From Thamnaconus septentrionalis (taxonomy: Eukaryota > Chordata > Actinopteri > Tetraodontiformes > Monacanthidae): a stretch of DNA of 64,000 bases. A model generated the notes under the pieces. The model did not search any database. It was not told the origin of the DNA and saw nothing but the letters and a program-made list of their open reading frames with translations. Shown piece by piece: positions 15,354-26,352 of this stretch; the stretch's first letter is position 1; each line of letters begins with the position of its first letter. Position numbers and translations under genes: made by a program. Where the stretch lies: contig CM020501.1 in the NCBI GenBank assembly GCA_009823395.1, positions 7,210,861 to 7,274,860 of the forward strand, given 5' to 3'.

Positions 15354-15567
15354 CAGTGTTAACTTCTGGCAACGGCAAAAACATTAATAAAACTTCTTAT
15401 GGCCGCTGCTGCTACTTGTGTTCCAGTGGGCCGTGGAGGCCGGAGCAGCGAGCGAGCGGCGCTGCTTTTGTGAGATGTGACGCAGCAAAGCTTCAGTACC
15501 GACAGCGGTGAGCTTTTGAACGCAGCCTCATTAATGATTACATCCACCGGAACAACCCGACTGATTA
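15354..15567. repeat. 214-bp segment, copy B of an exact duplication
   Basis: Identical to 11711-11924 and in the same orientation. The right boundary is followed by TTTCTGGTAAGAA, which happens to resemble a splice donor. The left flank is AT-rich and unrelated to that of copy A. Confidence 0.95.
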
Positions 15568-15696
15568 TTTCTGGTAAGAAAAACTTTACTTTATGGGCTT
15601 AAAACTGCCTTGAAATACAAAATAAAATTTTACACACGCAATTCAAACTGCAATTAATCACAGTTAACTATGAAGATAGTAGTAAAAATATAAATA

Positions 15697-15699
15697 TAC

Positions 15700-15753
<54 letters not shown>
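15697..15753. repeat. TA/CA compound microsatellite
   Basis: TATATA, then (CA)n at about 15710-15731, then (TA)n to 15753. Confidence 0.9.
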
Positions 15754-16056
15754 GCATCAGGAAAAGAAAGACTTGCATAAATATTGAATTTGCATAAGTA
15801 CTTCTACACATAATGATGCTTGTAGAGGCCAGAGGTAATTTGTATTTTATCTCATGTCTGAATAAATTTCGTATTGTAATATTTATGCAACTTTTTCTTT
15901 TCCTGATGTGTGTATGCATTATTTTAGCTGACTGTATGTATACATATATAAACATTATTTTTTATTGTGTGTGTACACAGTTGTTTCTCCTTGGATCCTG
16001 CTGTGTTGGGTACATACATTCACGCTGACAGACACGGAGACTTGCCCCGACACGTT

Positions 16057-16062
16057 TTTATT
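16057..16062 (-). terminator. tbc1d1: Poly(A) signal AATAAA (distal, tbc1d1)
   Basis: AATAAA on the minus strand about 1.25 kb past the stop codon, followed by GU-rich sequence within 40 bases. Confidence 0.5.
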
Positions 16063-16912
16063 TCAACCTCTTGAAGTCGAGTCCCTTGAAAGAAAGGAAC
16101 TCTTGTCCGTGTTTTAAATACAGTGAAACGCATATTTCCATATAGTTGCAACCAAATGTCAGGGACAGAGCACTCAGTGACGGGCGTGTTTAGACAGGAG
16201 GCCGCCGAGTCGAGACTCCGTTAAACCGGCGTCTCACACCTGGATGTTCACACACATGGCACGAGGGCAAACAACATGAAAGGACAGAACTAAAAACCAC
16301 AAACCTGTCTTCTAATGTGCTCAAATGATACGAAATCTATTTTTAACAGACAGAAACAATCAATTAAAAAAAAAAAAAAACAAGTGCAAAGACAGACTGG
16401 AGTAAAAAGTGAAACGTCTCGTCTCATCTCGGCGCGTCGCGTGGCTGGTTTGTTGTCGCTCGGCTAGAAGCGTGCGGACGCAGCGGCGACGCTGCAGCTC
16501 CGTCTGAAGGAATCCATTGGGCTGAATACAGGAGATGACTCAGAGCTGACAGATGGTCTCTGCGGCTGAAGATGTCTGCTCGGTGTTTCAAACGCCAGCA
16601 TGCCTCCCAGCCATTCGGAGGCAGCCATGTGGAAAAGGCAAAGACAATGTTAAGCCCCCTTAGAAAGAAATGCTCTCTGCTGGGATTGCGTCGACGTTGA
16701 GACGGATGGATGTGTACTCAAAGGTGAGAAAAACAGCAGGGCAAAGGGCCTGGACTTATTCTGATGCTCTTCCTGTCAGATAAAGAAATGCAGTTGGGAA
16801 ACTGTTGAAGACCCAACATGAAGAATAGCTTGTGTTAAGTTGGTCACCCTCAACGCTTCCTGTCCACTTCCTGTTCTCTGAGGGGCTACGTCCGCCTGAT
16901 TGGTCGCCCGTT

Positions 16913-16918
16913 TTTATT
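16913..16918 (-). terminator. tbc1d1: Poly(A) signal AATAAA (proximal, tbc1d1)
   Basis: AATAAA on the minus strand about 400 bp past the stop. It could give a short 3' UTR isoform. Confidence 0.4.
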
Positions 16919-17312
16919 TTGTTCATGCTCGCTTTACATTTACAAGGACGTTCTTTGGCCATTTCTTTGCATTGCGCCACACCCAGACAACAGCTCAACA
17001 CGCGACGACACGACAGACTGGTGCAAATGTGTCCTGTTAGTACAGTAGGAGCCCGGTGGGTCAGTGCTTTCTTTGGGGATCGTCCACGTTTGTTCAGAAC
17101 TGCTTGTTAGTAGAAAGCTCTGGATGTGATTTGGGATTACACTTTCTCATTCTTCATTCTCATTCCTTTTGTGCGCTTTTTCATAAAAACATCCGCGAGC
17201 TGGGAAAAAGGATAAAAAGCTGAGGTGAGAAGGCCCCTTCGTCTCGCTAGACCTTCTCTCTCTTTGGACAACTGGCCGACCTAAACGTGTTGGGCGATTT
17301 GCAATGTTGCGG

Positions 17313-17585
17313 TTACGACCCCTCTGGGTGGACCGTGGGGTCGGAGACAGAGTCTGAGGTCGCCGTCTCCTCCAGTGAAAGTGTCCCCGAGGCTGGGGGG
17401 AGCGCGAGTCCGTCGGGGGTGCTCCGGATGCTGAGGCTGTTGAGGAGGTCTTGGAGGTGGGTGACGGTTCTCGCTAGCTGCTCCTTCTCGCCCTCCAAAG
17501 TGCAGACCTGCTCTCTGAGCCGGCCCTCTGACCGGGCCAGAGTCTCCACCTGGCTCTCCAGGCCGGCAATGCGAGCATGTGACAC
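17313..17585 (-). CDS. tbc1d1: tbc1d1 exon 23, C-terminal end and stop
   Basis: Acceptor CCCAG at 17586, then [20 protein letters not shown] and a leucine-rich heptad pattern. It ends in an acidic serine/threonine-rich tail and TAA at 17313-17315. It encodes 90 residues that extend the coiled coil begun in exon 22. Only the helical part resembles human TBC1D1; the tail is diverged. Confidence 0.9.
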   Translation of the reverse strand: MSHARIAGLESQVETLARSEGRLREQVCTLEGEKEQLARTVTHLQDLLNSLSIRSTPDGLALPPASGTLSLEETATSDSVSDPTVHPEGS

Positions 17586-20500
17586 CTGGGCGGAGAGAGG
17601 GAACGCCGGTGTGAACAAAGACGGCGAACCCCAAAGACCTCGTCGCTGTGTTTGCACGTCCACGTTTGTTACCTGCAGCTCCTCCAGCAGGTCAAGGTTC
17701 TGTTGTCGCAGGCTCTGATTGGTCCGTTCCAGCTGGGCCGCTCGCTGTTGTTGGTTGAGGGTCGGGGGCGTGTCCAGCAGCTCGTCCTGCAGGACGTGGT
17801 ATTCCACCTCGTAGGCCTGCAGCTGCTTGGACACGTCCATCTCACAGACCTGCAGAGGCAGCAGGGAGTGAATGGTAGGCTGTCGGTCGATGAACTGGGA
17901 GCACACTTCAGAAATACGTCATAGTTTAGTGAAATACATCTGAAAATCAAAGGTCTGAACATAAGGCAAGAATCTAAAAGGAGACGCACATTAACTAGGA
18001 ACCGTTGACTGAGTGTAAAGATGGACGAGGCAACACAGAAGTGGCGAAAACCTGCATTCTATCGTCTGGACAGCAGGGGCCGCCAAAAATGGTTGCAAAG
18101 AGACTAAAAATGACTGGCTGTCGATACGGTCGCTAAATTCGTACCTTTACAAGCTGGTTCCGACTCTAAACCAGCTTGTAAAGGGGTAGCAAGGAAAATT
18201 CGCTTGTATCCATTTTGTCTGATTCGGTCACATTTCGAGTAAAAACGTCCATAAAGTTGTGGCTGCAGCTCATGTTTAGTAGCCAAGTGTAGTCGGCTTA
18301 CCAACAGGTGGGCGGGGCACACTGCCTCATGCTCCAATCGTCCCTCACCTCCGGCACCACCCACCCATCCAAATATGCAAACTTCCCCTCCAGTGAAGTT
18401 ACAAAGAATTACATTTTCTCGGAGGCTGGGGAAGTCAAACCGGAAACTCCAGATGGTGCCAACCGTGAAACCAATCTCTCTGCTCAGCTTCAGAGCGGGT
18501 ATTCAAAAACCAATGCGTGACGTCAGGATGATGCCGCCCATCTTTACAGACAGTCAGTGGACAGTGAACAACTGATAAAACATTGCTGTTCCTGTGATTC
18601 AGAGCATCATACAAACACAAATAAAGGTGTAGACCCTTGCAAAATGCAAATACACTCATAAAACACAGACCATTCAGATTCTTTCTGTGATGGGAGTGAA
18701 TATTGTTTATAATGACGCACAACTTGCAGCGCACCGATTTATAAAATACATCTTGATCACACCTCAGGAAACCAAAGGTGGAAAAGTATTAAGTAGTATA
18801 TAAAGTGCAATCACACTCGAGGCTGAATTCACTGCACCTGCACCTGCAATTATGTGTTTCTTCATCGGAGGAAGTAAACATCCTGTACGAAAACACCCTG
18901 TTTTTGGATGAGCCACGACATTGCCGGCTTATTAGCAAGACAGATTTGTCACACTTGGGAGGGAATGTCCCGGCACGCAGGCATGACACAACAGCCCTTT
19001 GTTATTATGCAAATCACCCTTGGAAGGAAAAAAAAACGCTAAAGAAAACACAAACTGCTGCACATCTTTATCAACGTCGTTGCGTGACATTTATAGACTG
19101 TAGATTTACGCGACTCAGCGGTAGCTGAGCGCGGGACACGTCGTGATCTCAGCCTGCGGGAGGTGCCGACGGTTGGGTTCGAGAGCAGCGAGTCGTCCCG
19201 GCCCGTCTGAAATGACGTGATCGCCGTGCAGCGCCGCGCTTGTTTTTCCACCGGTGGCGCTGACGGATGAGGTTAAAGGATAAATGACTTCAGCGACACT
19301 CCACCCATCAGCTGTTACGAGAAGAGGGCGTGTGCAGCACTGATAATATCTGGCACTCGCAGCCGATGATCACTCCCGTGTTCTTGTTTTGTCGTTCAGG
19401 TAATGATATAGTCACTTTATTGACGCCCTGAGTTGTAAAATCACATGTCGCGGTGACGCAAGGCTGCTCAGCAGCCGACTGAGGTGGGAGGTGGAAAATG
19501 CCGCGAGTAGCATTTGGAGAAGCGCTGGAGCCACATATTTATATTCAGATCCACAAGATAAGTGTTCTCAGCCAGGCATGGACAAACCATGGCCCGGGGG
19601 CCACATGTGGCCCTTTAAGCTTTTTAATCTGGCCCTCCGAACTTGAAGAAATTATATCAATATAAAGTAAATCATAAAATAGCTGTATTTCATCAATTTT
19701 TTCAGTGTTTTAAGAGTCACTTCAATTAAGAGCTAAATGCCGTGGGGCTTCAGACACATATTTTGTTGCAACATTAAAGCTCATATTTTCTACATATCCC
19801 ATGATATATATTTTTTTCTCCTTTGAGGTGGCCCACCAGTGAAAAAGTTTGCCCACCTCTGTTCTAAGACAGTGGTTCTCAACGGGTGGAGGCTCAGGAA
19901 CCACATTTTTTCCCCTCATCATGAAGTTGCGACCCAAATTTATTCCATAGCACTCAAATTTATTCCACAAAAATAAAAACGACAGCCCTCTTTCTATTAT
20001 GTCTAGTAAATAAATTATTGAAACTATTTAACAGAATTTTGTGTCCTGCAAAATAAATGAAACATGTTCTCTGTAAATATATATATTTTAAAACATCAGT
20101 TTGTTTTTTTTTAAAGAAGGGGGGGGGGGACTGCTCACAAAGCCGCTACCCAATCAAAACGGCACCAGTTGAGAAACGTTGTTCTGAAGGCCATGGAAAG
20201 TGACATCATCGTGCAGCAGGATATACATGCAAAACCTTTGCAGTGACTCACAACGTGAATACGCGTCCGACACTGTGGTGCGGCTCGTGTCTTTTAATGA
20301 CAATTGCAAATAATAAACACGCACATAAATAGTGTTGACACTGTCAGGATGAAGAATTTCTTCCATATTTCATTAGCCCATATAATGTAAGCCATTTGCT
20401 GAATACTTTTAGACTCCCGCTGTCTCTCAACAATAATTCATTTCCTTGCAGATTTTGTTAGAATAATGCAAAAATGTTTTTCTAAACATGAACAATAAAT

Positions 20501-23500
20501 TTGACAGTCTTCACAACATAGTGTGCAATAGATTGTAAGTGCATGTTTAGATGTACTCCTTTAAATTTAGCTTTAATTTAGTGTATTTTACTTCCGAGTA
20601 TTTGTGAGAATATTATTAATGAACCGCTGTGTGATTTTCTTCCAGACTTACAAACGTACACTTTTAAGTTGATCAATTAATTCAGTTGTTTCTAGCTTTA
20701 TAATGTAAAAGTGTACAGACTTTTACATTTAACTATTACACACCACATCAGTCATTCAAATCGAACGTGACATGAACTCCGGTGAGTCAAAAGGAACGTG
20801 AAAGGCACGATTAGTTCCGAGAACTGAAAATGCCTCATTACAACCTAATTTAAAAGGACTAGAACGCAGCCTGGAAAAACAGGACTTCCTCTTATTATTC
20901 CAGTCAGCCTGTCCGGTGACTGGAAAGCTGGAAACAATTGAGTCTTCGTTTAGTCTATGTTTTTCTAACCTGGTTGATAGTTTTCTCCATCTGCACCAGG
21001 CCCAGTTTGGGCAGCATGGTCTTGATGAAGTCCACGATGGACTCCAGGCTCTCGTGCTGCAGGATGAGCGGCTTGTGGCTGCCCAGCAGACTCAAGGCCA
21101 CTTTGAAGATGACCTCTGAACCCTGAAGGAACAGCATATCTGAGAGGGACGGGAGCAGAGGAGAAGGTCACAGAGGAAGAACGAACACACACACACACAC
21201 ACACACGACAAAAGATATAGAAAAGGCTTGACACAGCACCCCGCCATTGCATAACAGCAAGTTAATGACAGGTGCTTTTGACCGCAGCTTACTGCTATTG
21301 ATTGGCGTCTGACTGGGCTTCTAATACATCAAGCAATTTGACGTCATTGGAGCCGTTTAAGCAAACATAAATGTAGGCCAGGGTGAAAGCGGCTGAGGGG
21401 GAGTGTTTGTGCGCGCGCTCGACATGAATCAGGGTGGGGCCGGGGTAAGGTCAAATGAAAAACAAAAAAAATGTGCAAGTGATCCTACAACAGATTAAGA
21501 GGTGGGAGTGTGCGGCAACGCGTTAACGCTGGATATCAAAGTTCACGGCGCTGCTGGCAGAGGAGACGCTTTTCTGCGGCAAACACACACACACACAACA
21601 CACAGTGTCACGCTCAGCTGAGTCCGAGGTGCCGGCAAGTCTGGCTCGCCCGACGGAGGAAACTGAGCATGAACACAACACGAAGGCAGGAATGACAAAA
21701 GACGTAAGGAAGGAATAAAAGAATAAAAAATCTAACACGTGAGAGTGGCTGATGGGTGTGATGGTGTTGTCCAGGGTGTGGAATACCCCTCAATATTCCC
21801 ATCCTCTTGATTCTGACACAATACCAATCTAAATTTCCTGAACATGCAGGAGGCCAATAATAACCTTACAGTCTTTCAAGGATGCAACCTTCTAGCTTCT
21901 TTGCATCAGAGCTGCTAACATCACCTTTTACTCATTCTTCTGGTTCAAATCCGCTCCCTTCCCCTTTTGTGAATAATATTTTTAAAAAAAATTATATATA
22001 TATGTATGTATGTATGTACAGGTACTACCTGAAAAATTTGAATATCAAGTAAAAGTTGTTTTATTTTGGCAATTTAACATAAAAGATGAAACCAACTAAT
22101 TTTATTGTAATGGCTCAATAAAATTAGTCTCAAGCAGTTCTTTTGTTGTAACTTTTCTGATTAAGATTTTCAGCTTATTAAAACCACAAACTCAGAAAAT
22201 TATTATAAAATTTGCGGGTTTTTTTTTTTAGCTGCAAGACCTGATCAGCAAAATCCAAAGAAATAAAAACTTGAAATATATTGATTTGCATATTATTTGT
22301 TTATATAATATGTCAAATTCGCCTTTTAAGTTGAATTGCAGAAATACTACAACCTTTTCAGGATATTCTAATTTTCTGGGTAGTACCTGTATATACTGTA
22401 TATATATTAAAACTTTGCTTTGAGGCTTTCAGGCGATCTCATGGGTTAATCGGAGTCAGACCCCCATGACCCCCCTGTATTCCTCACACTGGTGTTTACA
22501 CTGATGAGAAACATGACACCACATCCATGACTGCGCACATGAGACATTGTGGGCAATGTTTTGGATAATCAATTGTGATTAAAAACAGCACAGATTTTTT
22601 TTTTTTTTTGCACGTTTCTTGTCATTTTTCATTCTATTTCAATTATCACTCACTGACAGCTCCGTAAAAAAATCTCACATCTGAATTGCTGAGGAAAAAA
22701 TGGTTAAGTTGGTGACGGGAGCCGTTGTATGTAATCGCAGAAACACACACACACACACACACACACACTGAAGACTTACCAAAGACTCTGGCCACAAAGC
22801 CGAGAGGGAAGTGAGAGGCGAACACAGTGAGGAACCAGGGGGTTGCGTACAGGCTGGGCCCGATCTCTTGCTGCTCCAGGTGGATGTAAAGGTCTCTGTG
22901 GTAATCGTGGAGCAGCCGCGACAACTGATACATCTGAATCTGTCAGAAACAAAACAATAAAAAGCTATTTTTTTCCCCACCCTTCTTTTAATTTTCATTG
23001 ACTGAAGCCCCATCAATGACTGATTGGGGTTTGTACATACTTGTACGCGCACAATTTCAACGCATTAAGGAAACAAGGCACGGCTTTGAGGCTAAAGTGT
23101 GCGGCAGCATGACGTGCCGCCGCCGGAGAAAGATAGCTTTGTTTTGTTCGCTTGCTAATCTTCTAATTCCACCAAGATTAAATGACAACAACGAGAAGTA
23201 TAGCAAGACGTTTTTTTTTTCCGTCAACTCTCTGTGACCTTCGCCATATCACGCGCGCCGTCGATGTCTCACTCCGCCCCACCCCTGGTGGGACTTTGCT
23301 GGAAAGGAAGAAACTTTTCACTGGAATCCATTATCATAAAGGGAGCAGAAGAATGTAAACACAAGGGCTGTGGGGTACGAAATACGGGCAAGATTTGGTG
23401 AGATTGTGCATCTCGTAGTTGCCTGGTGTGACAACACTTGTCTCAAAGTGGCTCAAAGTGACAGATGATTCCTGGCATCGCCTTCAAAGAAATTGAGCAA

Positions 23501-26311
23501 CACAACACCACTTTGTCGGGAGAAACACAAGATCTTCAAGGTAGAGGGCAATGAGCACGTAGCTGCACTGAAAACTCATATTGGTAGTAGGGTGGTGCTG
23601 GGGTGTTGCTGGGGTGGTGCTAGGGCGAATCTGGGGTGGAGCTGGGATGGTGCTGGTTTAGTGCTGGTTTATTGCTGGTTGAGTACTAAGGTGGTGGTCG
23701 GGTGGTGCTGAGTTAGTGCTGGTTTTGTGCTAGGGTGGGGCTGGGGTGGTGCTGGTGTAGAGCTGGTTTATTGCTGGTTTAGTGCTGGTTGAGTACAAAG
23801 GTGGTGGTCGGGTGGTGCTGAGGTAGTGCTGGTTTTGTGCTGGTTTAGTGCTGAGGTGGTGCTGGGGTGGTGCTGGGGTGGTGCTGCTTTAGAGCTGGTT
23901 TCATGCTGTTTTATTGCTGGTTTAGTGCTGAGGTGGTGCTGGGGTGGGGCCAGGAAGATCCCACAGGGTGTTAGCACGTGTGCGGTGTGCGTTCCGTCTG
24001 CTGGTAAAGTGTGTTCCCGTGCACTCTTTACCTGCAGGATGATCATGTCAGGCCTGTACTGCTTGCGCAGCCCCACGTCAAACATGAGAAACTTGAGCAT
24101 GTTGAAGGCGTCCTCCTCCCCCAAGTGTAACAGCAGCACTCCAGCGATGAAGGACAGGCCCTGGCAGTAGCCCACCTGCAGCAACAGCAATAACAAACCT
24201 GATGCCGACGCGCTCAGGGATAAAGAGGCAGGAGACTCCAGTGTGGTCGTGATAATATTACGAGACGCGGTTCGACGATACCTCGGGGTCCAGCAGCGAG
24301 TAGGCCTTGAGTAAATTATACAGAGACAGTTGTCCTGCTCCCAGCTGCGCTTGGAAATAGGGATGTGTTGGAAAGGTGCGACCTGAAACGGAGCAACAGG
24401 TAAGACGGTTAGACAGGCGCTTATGTAGAGATAAACTGAGCTTTGTTCCAATGATGATATCACCAGTTTTAATAACTGATCTATAACAACAGACTTACTG
24501 ATCAGTTGCTATTGAAACATCTTTGACACCTTGGTTTCAATACTGGTTCCACAACGCTATTGTTCTGATACCAGATGTTTTTCAACCAATTTCAACAACA
24601 ACAAAAGCTATGGGAGCATTTTGGCATCGAAGTTTGGTACCAAGACCTAGTAGCCATAGACATTTCCATTTTCAAGGAGGGCCACTAATCCTGTAACTGC
24701 TCTCACTTTACAGAAATCAAACTACGACTACAAGACTTTGGGGAGGGATGTGTTTGTGTGCGAAATTATATCCATGAAAAACCAGCTGCTGCATCTCCAT
24801 TAAAGGGCTCTGGGTTAATTGTCTTATTTAATAGTGTTCCGTGTCCATGAAGGACACAGTCTTTGTTGACCCAGCGGGCCCGGACCTCTGAAGGCTGCAG
24901 TCCATTAATTGAGATCCAATGTTTGTCTGACTTTGCCTGTTCAGAGATTTGGCGTTGTCTCACTGGCATGCTGAGAAAAGTATGAAAGATCATCTGACAA
25001 GCGCGTTGCCAACAGACACACATCGTCAGGGTCCAGTAGAAGCACCTCAGTGAGTAAATTCTGACCGCTGACATTCTGTCTCTGCTGAGAAAACATTTTT
25101 TTGGGGGGAAAAAACTGATTGAACGAGGGTAAAATCATTCACTAGGAGTTGGTGAAAAGCAGGGTACTTAAACAGTTAGTAGTTCATACGTTTAAGGAGG
25201 ACAGGCAGCTTAAATTCGCCTTGAGTAAATCTCTAATCGTCAGATCTGTAAAATCAGATCCAGCCCTTCTTAGAATGGGGATTAAGATGTTAAAATCGGA
25301 TGTAGAAGGAAGTTGCTGTCATATTACTCCTGTGAATGGGAGGGAAGCCATCAAAGCAAGCAAGCAGACACAATCCAGTACTTTGATACACATTCATGCA
25401 ACATCAGAGTGAAAACCTGTGGCTGTCAGGTGTAAACTATACTCCCACGGTTCCAAAGACCTGCAAGGTGGAACTGTGTGGTTGCACTTTCACAAAACAT
25501 TTTATCAATAATAATAATAGCAGCACTAAATCCAAATTATTATAAAGCTGTTTAAGGTGATGGTATTTTATAATACACTTGAATTCGTCAATTTGGCTTT
25601 GAAGACAAAGTTTTGAAGCTTAAAAAACAAACAAATCATCACTAAAATAAATCACTGTTTCCTAAAAGAAACAGAAATAAGCAAAAACAATGTTTTGTGG
25701 CTAAAACACTGTGTTTGAACACCGCTGCAAAACTTTGTCACGCACTTCACAATTCACTGGAAAAAAAAAAACACACAGGCGTGCATTAACCCGTTCCAAG
25801 ACTCGCTTACAAACAAGTTTGCGAAGGCAAAGGCACATGTTTGTAGCCACAGCCGAATTCCTCCGCCTCCGCGAGCTTAGTGTTCAGGGGGGGCGATAGG
25901 ATGCGTGTTCTTTTCACAGGTGACAGCATAATGAGCGAGGATCTGTTAAATAACTTTGTGAATGCGCGCGGCTGGTAATTGGCAGGTGCGTACATGCGTT
26001 GTGGGCTGCCGAGAGGTCTCGACTTACAGCGTGCGACTCGCCGAGGCTTTGGAAAAGACAATGACAGTGGTGTTGAACGCAAATGTGAGGAATGTGCTGT
26101 AGGGGCTTCGCGTTGGGCAAACGCAAACCCCACCCCACCCCACCCCACCACCACTTTAAAGGTCCAGTGTGTAATATTTGGCTTGATTAATGATTTTCAC
26201 ATTAGTAAAATCTTAATTTACATAAATCCATTAATGAAAGTGTATAATCGCAGTTCAATAAAAGGAATTTGGTTTTCCTACGCTTATATGTATACATATA
26301 TATATATATAC

Positions 26312-26352
<41 letters not shown>

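Larger units (their letters stand above)
16040..17312 (-). other. tbc1d1: tbc1d1 3' UTR (predicted)
   Basis: Non-coding sequence after the tbc1d1 stop codon. Minus-strand AATAAA signals lie at 16913-16918 and 16057-16062. The second is followed by a GT-rich stretch (GTGTCTGTCAGCGTG on the minus strand), as expected just past a cleavage site, so the longer 3' UTR ending near 16040 is favoured. Transcript data would be needed to choose between them. Confidence 0.55.

Noticed and set aside
16732..17110. Small overlapping frames below the tbc1d1 stop codon
   Set aside because: Within the predicted 3' UTR, overlapping on both strands, no similarity.
17287..17924. Plus-strand frames opposite the last two tbc1d1 exons
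   Set aside because: Antisense of coiled-coil coding DNA; the minus-strand reading has family similarity and splice sites.
23585..23948. CRISPR-like array
   Set aside because: Units are contiguous and imperfect with no spacers, in vertebrate intron DNA: a minisatellite.
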